Positions 33,250 to 43,500 of a stretch of 60,000 bases of DNA are shown piece after piece. The stretch is from positions 24,430,001 through 24,490,000 of the forward strand of contig OU612072.1 in the NCBI GenBank assembly GCA_914767715.1. The letters are read 5' to 3'. Numbering within the stretch: position 1 is the first letter of the stretch; every line of letters begins with the position of its first letter. The position numbers and the translations under genes are program-made. The DNA is from Membranipora membranacea. Its lineage: Eukaryota > Bryozoa > Gymnolaemata > Cheilostomatida > Membraniporidae. The notes under the pieces are model-generated. The model saw only the letters and a program-made list of their open reading frames with translations, was not told the DNA's origin and did not search any database.

Positions 33250-35289
33250 TCCCAGAGCTGTCCGTCAGCTGCTCAATGAAGCTCATCATTCCATTTAGAA
33301 AATCTTTCTTATTTTCCAAGTTCGATTGGCGAAGTGGAGATTAAGTGTACTTCCCGAAGGGACTGCGGCTATTCTGAACGTCGAACAGCTCATCAAATTT
33401 CTGCAATTTAAACATGATCAAGTATGACAACTGTATAATACATATATAGACATTCTGGTTGATGCCCTTAGTCCAATATGCCCTGATACACATATATATG
33501 TATATATCTATGTATATATGTATGTATATATGTACACACACCCATGACAGTAAGTGATGTGAATTTAAAATAATGTGACTACTTTGAAAGTGTAATGAGA
33601 TGTGTCTTGATTGATTTTTTTTAGGTTAGACTGGCCCAGACTATAATCAAGCTATGAAGGAGCATTGACGTCAGTAGAATGTCTCAGATATTGTATACTA
33701 ACTTCTACTCACCCTCAAAAACTCTGCGGTGCCTCTCACGTCTTTGAATTGAGGGTGAGCTGACATTGTGGATAGAGTAGTTAGAGCATCAGCAACAGAC
33801 TGACTAAACACTTGGACGGCCAGACGAACCTTCATCATGTTCTGCTTAAAGTTGACATGTTGTTTTGTAAGTTTATTCCACAGATAAAGATGGCTCGACT
33901 CCTGAAAACATCAAGTCATAACATCCATAAACTCACAAATCCCCGATCAACAGTGAGGAAGGATCTAACCTTTAGTAATTATCAGGCAAGCAGGTGTTTC
34001 GTTACATGAGAAAGAAACAGACATTTTGACACCTATCTATATTTAACATTTTTCGTCAAATATATTTATCTCACCTGCAGTTTAACTAGGTTTTCTATAT
34101 CTGACCAGCATGCCTCACCATGTGCCCCATGTATCTCCCCCAGCCTGGCCCAGACATTCCACAACACCCTCACCATGTGAACTTAGTCCAGCATACATCA
34201 TATATCTCTCGGTGCCTCAAAAAGAACTGGCCCTTCGCGAAATCGCATCCTAGCTTTTCCATAGCTGATAAATTTGTTCGAAGTCCATTTGTTATTAATA
34301 CTATCACTTAATGCCGATATTCTCCAACGCCGAGATCGCCTGTTTTATGATGACTGTCAGTGTTTCCGCATTCAGTCCTGCTGTAAAAAGGTAAACTAAC
34401 TGGGACTTTCCATTTTTTTTTTCAGTCCTACAACCATGACAACTAGAGCATCAGATGCCATTTTCTCTTTATCCTGACTAACTTCCCCCCCCAATAGCTC
34501 AACATGACCCACAAACTTTCTTCAGAGGGCACCCATGTTGTGTGTTTTTGTATGGACATCTCGTCCACAAGTAGCACACAGTGTTTATAATGTTCATCGT
34601 CTGTTTCCTTGTAATTGTTAAGAGAATATATCACATGTGCGCACACACCTGGATTATCATCAACTGTTGAGAGCCATCTACAAAAAAAGATCATGACAGA
34701 ACTGAGAAGGTGAGTTGTGATGTGTGTAGAGGTTGTATGTTAAACTGGGCCTCGACCTACCCTAGTTTACCGAGGTCCAATAAAGCAATGGTTTGCTGTT
34801 GAGATGGGTTGTTAATTACTTAATCATTCCACACATAATCTGGACGATGGTGGTTGGGCACTTAACCTCTATTGACTCACTGTTGTAAATTTCTGGTGCA
34901 GTGTAGTTTTAGTTATAGAGCAATTTAATCTTGATTTGCCTAAAATTAGATTTGGAGTTGCATGTGGGTGCAAAAAGAGCTGATAACTTCTAGATGTTCA
35001 ACAATGTGTGACGGCTATGGCCAACCATGTCAGCTTAGATAGCAGCAGATATAGAAGTGCTGAGACTGCACATACCTTGAAAGTTATTGAGCTCCTCTCT
35101 TAAGGTTTCATTCATCTTATGTGATGCCTCCAGTTCAACTTTTATAGTTGTTAATTGCTTCTTCATTCTTTTATTTCTTTTACTGATGTTGCTAGCTTTA
35201 ATCCTACTCCACTTGAGTATTCTTCTGTGATACTCAGCATGACCTGTTTCTACGGAGTGGTGGTCGTTGTGTGCCGTGACTTCAGCACC
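33250..35289 (-). pseudogene. P-element/THAP9-like transposase fossil
   Basis: Minus-strand exons: 35076-35289 (open, 71 codons, coiled-coil part MKKQLTTIKVELEASHKMNE); 34075-34677, with CVLLVDEMSIQKHT holding the first catalytic Asp of the RNase H-like core; 33713-33901 (MKVRLAVQVFSQSVADAL); and about 33250-33400 (LFDVQNSRSPFGKYT). These follow the order of P-element transposases, which cut and paste DNA. Damage: a frameshift near 34500, stops around 34180-34320, and TAA at 33341-33343. The C-terminal part is missing because AADC exons begin 260 bases away. No convincing THAP zinc finger was found; a short CFVC-containing frame at 45413-45493 beyond the gypsy element may be an upstream exon. 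Terminal inverted repeats were not found. Confidence 0.7.
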
Positions 35290-35497
35290 CTAGGAAAATA
35301 TATTCTTGACAATGATACCAACATAAATATATTGATATCCAATCAGGTTTAACTCTGGTGTGCCTGTAAATAATGCATGAAAGAATATATATAACTTACA
35401 CAACTGATAGTTGGCCAAACTTAACCTCATCAGCCTATCAAAACAAACCCAAAACCCAAGCACATGGGTCATTCTAAGCAGAAATGAGTAGATAGTA

Positions 35498-35501
35498 TCA
35501 C
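35498..35501. repeat. Target-site duplication, left copy (TCAC)
   Basis: TCAC directly precedes the LTR at 35502 and is repeated directly after the other LTR at 45177-45180. A 4-base duplication fits Ty3/gypsy integrases. Confidence 0.8.
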
Positions 35502-35829
35502 TGTAAGGGTCTGCTGTCCTTACAAGTTGTGGTGGGTATTTGTGATCATTTAGAAGTACTACGCTACTTCGTTGCAACTTATTAACTGGTTTATTTGATA
35601 GTAAAACTTATATATATATATATGAGACATAAAATATCTAAACCAATAGTAATACAGCAGTTCATATGATGGTAACAAAATGTAATCAGGATACAGCGAG
35701 CAAATGAATATTCAATCAATTAATTTCGATGACAGCACAATCAGTCATGAATCTTGGCACATTCTTAACATGATGACATTAATGATGATGATATGAATTT
35801 GTCTACTCACATCTGATGTCATCCTTACA
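35502..35829 (-). repeat. 3' LTR of the gypsy-type element
   Basis: Starts tgtaaggg and ends ccttaca, so the ends are also short inverted repeats. 328 bases, and by eye identical to the copy at 44849-45176, including the TA microsatellite. Confidence 0.92.
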
Positions 35830-35840
35830 CCTCCCCTCTC
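35830..35840 (-). other. Polypurine tract
   Basis: On the minus strand gagaggggagg lies directly against the 3' LTR, where plus-strand DNA synthesis is primed in LTR retroelements. Confidence 0.8.
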
Positions 35841-37544
35841 AGGCGAAGCCGATAGAGTTTGTTGTATCTTGTCGTAATGTTAGCTTCTGGAATTGTTGAG
35901 TAGTTGGTAGTCGATGATGTAGTTGGTGAAGATCTATTGTGGTCAGGTAAGGGGGGGGGGGGGAGTTTTGGTTCTTGTAGGTTTATCTCTCAGCTTAGAT
36001 TGTTCGTTGTTGTTGTTTGGTGTTGTTGGGGATTTCTTGGTATGTTGGTTGTTGATGAGGCTGCTGTTTGTTGATGTGGTGTTGTTGATTCTTAATCAGC
36101 CTTCAGTGTTCATCTCTGGTGCATTCTGTTGATGTATCAGGAGTTGTCCTCTTTTACTGTAGGAGAACATGACTTGTCTTAGTTGTGTAATGAAGGTTAT
36201 TAGGTTGGGTAGACTTCATTGTTTGTGCCATACTTCACTAAAATTGTACTGCCTTTTCAACTCAGGGTTTAACGCTTCCGCTGTGTATACTGGATTACTT
36301 TCGGTTACCATCATAGGGATCAGTCGCACTAGTATGGTTTTACTCAAGAAAGTCCGAAGGACTATTCTGTCTCTGAAAGTAATAAAATGTATTCATTAAA
36401 AATATTAATCAGCTAATCTACATGTAAATGTTCAATGTAAAGAATATTATGTTATGCATTGGTTGTATCCGATATAAAGATATTAAAATTTTATAGATCA
36501 TTTAATTATGAAGGTGATTCATGCCACTAAATACATGAGGAATGCAATTTCTTTTTGTTTTTATGGTTGTCTATCAATAGAATGTATCCCTCCCCTCTCA
36601 AATTTCAATGTCAATATGTCATATCTTTAAACTTAACTTAAGGGTTATTATTCCACTCCATCTCTTCTCCGATCCAGTCATACTAGAGGGTTTCATCACT
36701 CAGACCATCCATTACAATGTCCTTCACATTCCACTACCATGCCGATTCATCCTTCACTCCATCGGAAATCCAGGTGCTGAATGCACACAGGTACAGCCCA
36801 TCTTGACAATCAAGAGCTGTGACACACACCAGAGATGGAAGTCTTCGGCAGACCAGTAGTAGGAGGCGCCAAACTCCTCTGGCTTCTTTATCCTATATAC
36901 GACCATCTCTTTGAACTCGGTGAGGTCAGAAGAAAGATTCCAGATCCACGCAGCACTGTTTTCCATGTCCACAGTGTGCGATGTCTCCATCCAAGCAATT
37001 TTCCAGTCCAGGTCCCGCCATACCACTCGTCCATAGAGTGTGAAGATTCCAAATCCAGGCAGCACTGTTTTGCATGTCCACAGTGTGCAATGTTTCCATC
37101 CAAGCAACTTTCCAGTCCAGGATACGCAATACCACTCCTCCATAGAGCATCAAGACTCCAGATCCACAGAAGAGAGACTGCTCAATCCAAGTGGCCAGCC
37201 AAAAGAGTGCACAACAACTCAAAACGCACTCAAAATATTCAGGTGGGACCAATTTCGTCTTAGATACCAATTCTCTTTTCTTTTATTTTATTTTTATTTA
37301 TTTTTTTGTTGTTGTAATAAGCACATGTGATAATTTTGGATATTAATTGTGGGTAATAATTTTTTTGGGCACAATTAGATGTCAATTGAATAACACATCG
37401 TTCAGCCAGACATCACCAATGTTATTGTATATGCCCATGCCGTAGCAATGAAGCAGTTAGTTTATAGCGGTTATTATTAAGTCAGATACATTTATAAATT
37501 GAATAATAATTGCATAAGCTGTCATAAGTGTATGTGCGAAGGGA
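35841..37544 (-). other. Long non-coding 3' segment of the retroelement
   Basis: About 1.7 kb between the ORF stop and the polypurine tract. It contains a G14 run (35950-35963) and a 109-base tandem repeat. A 129-codon minus-strand frame (36754-37143), rich in Trp, and a 142-codon plus-strand frame (36835-37263) overlap the repeat. Neither resembles a known retroviral protein. Confidence 0.6.
36945..37170. repeat. 109-base tandem repeat, about two copies
   Basis: Units beginning at ccagatccacgcagcactgt (about 36940) and ccaaatccaggcagcactgt (about 37049) align along about 109 bases. A third partial start (ccagatccacag) occurs near 37160. Copies differ by about one base in ten. Confidence 0.8.
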
Positions 37545-40500
37545 TTAGTTATTCCTAGCTCGTAGATTATAGCCATGTGAACTTGTCTTAGTAGAGTCAT
37601 CCTGAGCTGGTGTAGCGGAGTAAGAAGCCGGAACGGCCACAGCAGGATTAGTTGCTGGTTTCCTCTTTACAGATACATAGCTGGCAGGAGTAAAATCGGA
37701 TGTCAAAGGTGCCTTAGCTTTCTTCAAACGTACCAGGTGGGTAGTGAACTGAGTTCCCACTGGCAAACCAGTTGTGCCTAGTGCCCTAACATCAGCATTT
37801 AATCCATTCAACATAACAATCAGATAAGGCCCTTGATATGAAGAAGAAAATTTCTTAACATTGCCAATTGCCACATGGGGAACCTTGACGTAAACCACAT
37901 CCCCAACCTTATATTGATGTCCGTTAGTATTAAGATCATGGTAGTATTTATAGTTAGTTTGCGCACATTCCAAGTTATCCCTTGCCAATGCCCATGCAAC
38001 CTTCAAGGAATCATGCATTTCCTCAACGGGGTTTTTGTTTTCATTATAGCACACACGATCTACAACAGGTACAGCCAGCTCGAAGGGAATAGTTATTTCC
38101 CTTCCGCAACTCAGATACGTTGGTGTAAAGCCTGTTGAAGCATTCTCAGTGTTATTGTAGCTATGAGCAACATATTTGGAAAGCATATCCCAATTAGTCT
38201 GCGCCTTATCAATCATTGTAGCCATCAGATTGGAGAAACTCTGAAAAGAGCGCTCCACCTGCCCGTTAGTGCTTGCCATATAGGGAGTGCAGGTGCGCTT
38301 GTCGATGTTTAAAGTCTCTGCCAGTTTGTTCATTAGACCAGAAACAAATTCAGCCGCATTGTCCGAGACCAATATATTTGGACATCCATGAGGAAGTATC
38401 AAATACTCGATCATGCAATCAGCCACAGTCTCCATTTTGTGATCAGAAATTGGCCTCATGATTACAAATTTGGAAAAAGAGCACTGTAACCCTAAAATAT
38501 ACTTACTCCCTCTCTCTGTTAAAGGCAACGGACCAAGTATGTCAAAATGTACCCTGGCGAATGGTTTGTCCTCCGTTTCTAATGGTTGTAGAGGAAAGAT
38601 AGGGTTGAAAGGGCCCCTTTTCCTCTGATTGCACTGGATACAAGCAGCTATATATTCCGCAACATCCTTACTCATCCCAAGCCAATAATATTTCCTACTT
38701 AGTCTTTTGTATAAACGATTTCTCCCCACATGGCACCCAAATAATGAATTATGATACACATTCAACAAGTCAAATTTCATTATTTCAGGGACACATAATA
38801 AGGGTCTGAGAGCATCCAGCGGATTATAATATAATACGCCATCTTGCCTAACGTAATAACGTTTCTGAGCTAAGATATGCCTGCGCTCTACTGGAGAAAG
38901 ATTGATTGGATTTGTACCGTCTGTCAGCAACTCAATAATCTGTTTGAGGAATGGATCTGTAATTTGCTGTTCACGAAATTGCAGCAAATCATCCTTACTA
39001 CTAGCTAAGCACTCAGCAGTTAGCCCTATGACACATGAATCAGCTACTTCTATTCTAGAGAGAGCATCAGCCACATAATTTTCCTTGCCAGGTTTGTAAA
39101 TCACTCTCAAATTATACTCCTGAAGTTTTAATGAAAACTTGGCCAGTCTCGAGTTCTTGTGGTCGCATGTTAACAACCAACGCAGAGGTGAATGATCAGT
39201 TGTGACAATGGTTTCGTGTCCTAATATAAAATGCCTGAAGTGCTTGCAAGCTGCAACCACCGCCAACCCTTCTTTTTCATAAGTAGAATAATTTTTCTCA
39301 CTTTTGTTCAATACACGACTGTAATAACCGATTGGATGTAAGCCATCCTCAAATATCTGACATAGCTGTGCACCGATAGCAAAGTTCGATGCATCAGTGT
39401 GGATGTGAAAAGGTCTATCAAAAATCGGATAGCGTAAAACAGGATATGTTGAGAGTTTATCTTTCAAAACTCTGAAACTTTCAGAACAAGATCGCGTCCA
39501 GTCAAATGTAGCATCACTCTTAGTCAATTCCAACAATGGTTTTGCCAAATCTGAGAATTTGTGAATATATGTCCGATAATAGGACATAGCTCCTAGGGCG
39601 CGCTTGAGTTGGGTTATATCAGTTGGTTCTGGATAACGGTTGATTTTGTCAACCAGACCGGGTGCAGGCTTGCACCCAAATTCATTGTACACATTTCCCA
39701 AATATTGCACCTCAGATCTAGCCCATTTTGATTTTGCAGGATTGATCTTTACGCCATGTTTGATCAGCCTATCAAGAACTTGCCCAACTCTATGCATGTG
39801 GTTGTCTAAATTCCTATCACTAAATATTACAATGTCATCAAGAAAACATTGACAGGTCACCCACTGAAGGTTTGATAAAATCACGGACATTGCTCTCTGA
39901 AAAATAATACTGGAATTACAAAAGCCAAAAGGTACTCTCAAATAACGATACGTACCTTTATGAGTGACAAATGTCGATCGCTCCCTATCCTCAGGATTTT
40001 CCATTTTCAAATTCCAAAATGCCTTAATGAGATCAATAGTGGTAAACAATCCACTCTGACCGGCTAACATCTCCTTGATACTATCTGGGTGAGGTAATGG
40101 GAATGACAGGGTATGTGTTACGGCATTGACCTTTCTATAATCCTGCACAATTCTCAAATCAGTAGTCCCAGCCTTTTTAACAAGCAAACAAGGCGATGCC
40201 CAAACACTGGAATTAGGTGCCTTTTCAATGATATTATGTTTCAGCATTTTGTCAATTTCCTTATTCAGAGCATCTTTATAAGCTACAGGCACTCTATAAG
40301 GTTGGGATCTAACAGGTCTAGCATCACCAGTATCACAAACCCGTCCAGTCAATCCTTTTACCTCACCAACATCATACTTGTGAAAGGCGAACACAGACTT
40401 TTTAGTACCTAGAAAAGAAAGAAAACGCTTGCGTTCATGTGTGTTCAACGGTGATTTAGCTAAATCAATTCTAGAAATTGGATCCGCAGTCTCTGATTTA

Positions 40501-43500
40501 TTGTCTTCTTTGACTTTGCCATTCAATGTTTCATTCAGATTACTATCCTTTATTTGTACAGATTGCTGTTGAGTAACTGTGCCGAGTGGTGTGCCTTGAT
40601 ACACTTTGATATAATTGTCGGACACATTTATTACTCTACATCTGATCATTCCATCAGCTGGATTCATAGTTTTGGCAAACATAAGACCACCATGTACAAA
40701 GGTAGGTTCATACATAAGCTGTACTTTAGACTGCGGTCCTTTAAAACAAATCTTATTATCAGACTTTGGAGGGAAAATAACATCCCTGTCCGCAAACACA
40801 TTGCAGTACTCACGGTTTTCCACAGCATCCATTGATAAATCATCACCAGAAGTGACCTGTCCAGACTTCCTTTCCTCACCATTGAATGGCGTGAGGTGTA
40901 ACTTACCAGTGCTATAATCTAGCACAAGCTTCCCACAGTGGCGCAAATTATCAGCACCAAGTATTATAGGATATTTACATTCCCCAATCACTAAAAATCT
41001 GGCCCTGATTGGGCTCAACCCTGGATATGAAACAATCAAATACACCTCCCCAATTCCTTTAACCACACTACCCGAAACTGATCTTATGGATCTCATGGTA
41101 CTTGTTATCCTGCACTGAATCATTAACACTTTGCACATTTTCATTGTGATTGTCGATAGTTGTGCACCAGTGTCAAACAAGCATTGGTACAAGCCGTTGT
41201 CAATATTTAATTGAATGATCGATTCATGACGTATCCGTTGAAAATTGCATAACATTTCACCAACTGATATTTTCCTAGCTGCCCTGGCTTTCGCCCGCCG
41301 TACAGCTGCCAATGTGACTCTAGTGTTTGTCAAGGTTTTAGGTCTTGCCCTAGGTCTTACTCTACCACTGGCAGATGAAATTTCATTTAAAACAACAACA
41401 GTTGGCTTGGGTTCTGTAATTTCTGGTTGCTCATGGGAGGGTCCCGGTTGGGGATTAGTTTGCTGTGTAACATTGACATTGATGTTAGACTGCTCCGGTT
41501 TGTTATCTTTTCCATGATAATTTCCAAAGAAATAACGATTCAAATTATCCTTAGGATCCCCTACAAATTGTCTTGCGCCAGTACACATTCTAACTAATGT
41601 CCAACAAAGCCTGAATGTTACTAGTAAACAGCAAAAGAAAATCCATATCTGCTTCCAATCAACAACATCCAATCCAGAAAGGAATGAAAATAAACCGTCT
41701 TTGACCACATTATGTGAAAAGACTTGTGATTGCCCACCCTGATATTCGTCATTAGTATTGTCTGTAATGCCTATCAAATTCCCAAGTATCTTATGTTGAT
41801 ATTGCATGGCACCTGTCAAGTCATTCAATGTAAATTTTTCTCTAAATAAATGCCAATCATATAATAGTAGTTTATGTATGACAGGTTGACCAATATCATT
41901 TCCCAAATCAGAAAAATCAAGTGCTATCGTATTCAGCTTGTCAATGCCACTGGCCCTCCTGACAGTCCCATCAACATGTGCATAGAAGAATAATTCTCCA
42001 TCAATTACCATTGGAATCTCCTGATTTAATGCGCAATCAATGAGGCTTGGAGTGTCATGTAGAATGTTGTTATGAGGGTTTAACCACATAGTCCTGTTGG
42101 TGACACCTAATGAAACAGCCATTGGAATTCTTTTCGTGCATTGCTCTGGTGAAGAGATCATCTCATAGTGGTCTACTGGCTGACAAGGATAGATGGTTAT
42201 GAAATCATGTAGTTTCTGTGCATAAATGTATGAATTATTCAACAGATGTCTCGCAGCCAGAATAGGATGTTCATCAAGTGATACAAGTAAAAGATCAGCC
42301 ATCTTCATCATATTTTGACAAGTTAGCCTAAATGTCGTGTGAAACATCTGGTTAAAATTCTGTGAAACATGTATTTCAATTGCCTGTAGTCTAGAATTCA
42401 ATTCAGTCGCTAAAACAGTCCCCTCTATCTGTCGTTTCTCCCTTGTCTTAGTCAGGTCACCAACTTTAACTGCAACACCCTGGTCAGTTATGTCTACAAA
42501 CCCGCCACAGTCCTCGTTTTGCTGAATACGCTTTGGGTTTGCAAAAGTCAAGGCCAATTCCCCGTCATTTGATAGCCAAGTCCTGTCCTGTAGCTTTCCT
42601 TGATAGAATATATGCGGTAAGTAGAGACATTTTTCTTTTTCATTTTGTGTCCACAACAGTCCTGATTCATCAAACAAATTACAAAAACCTGAATGGTAGT
42701 CACAGTGAGCTGTGCTACCCACAGGACTCTGCATGTCCTCATCTTTACCATGTCTGATAAATACCACAGATTCATAGAGAAAAGCATTCTTTGATGAAAA
42801 TTCATAATCAGTGCAGCACTTAAATCCTGTGTGATACTCAAAATCAGTTGTAATTTGAGTTTGGTATATTCCACCTATTTCAGTCATGTCACCAAAAGGT
42901 GCCCTTTTAAATTGTACCATGTTTCTGCAAGTTTCCATTGTCACAAGTTCATTTGTGTGTGTAGTTGTCCTATTTCTATTCTCACCAAAAAATCCTGCAT
43001 GTGTTGTGATGTCAGTTCTGATTATTTTACAGTGATGTGCCTTGGATTTATATTGAATCAGATTTGGTTTGAACAAAGTCACATCCTGGTCTATTGGTGC
43101 ATGCAAGTCCATGTGGCCACGTTTGAGATCACAACCTGATAGTTTTGGCAGTCTGAATTTAGCAACCGGATGATCAGTTTTGCATATCATTGGTGTTGTT
43201 GTATCCACATTACCGAAAAAACCTAAGAGGGTCATACAAATAGCTAAGCTGACAAAACCCAGTCCAGATGTTTGTCTCGATTTGGAAATTTTTGTTCCAG
43301 TCCTTGTTTTCTTTGACACACCCTGTGGCGTGTCACTTGAAATTTCAGTGGTCACATTACTGTCGTTATGGTCCGTGTCATCAATCATATCAATAGCACA
43401 TGTGTCAAATAAACAGTTGTCAAACTCGTCATAATGCATGTTGTCTGTATTTTCAGATGGTTGATTAATATCTGGATCTGGAGGCTCCTGAGGGACCTGA

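Noticed and set aside
33480-33540. CRISPR-like or regulatory repeat
   Set aside because: It is a (TATG)n/(TA)n microsatellite in a eukaryotic genome.
41400-41480. NPQPGP motif after the membrane anchor as a 2A-like ribosome-skipping site
   Set aside because: The 2A core needs NPGP with a preceding DxE; here a Gln separates P and P and the upstream context does not fit.
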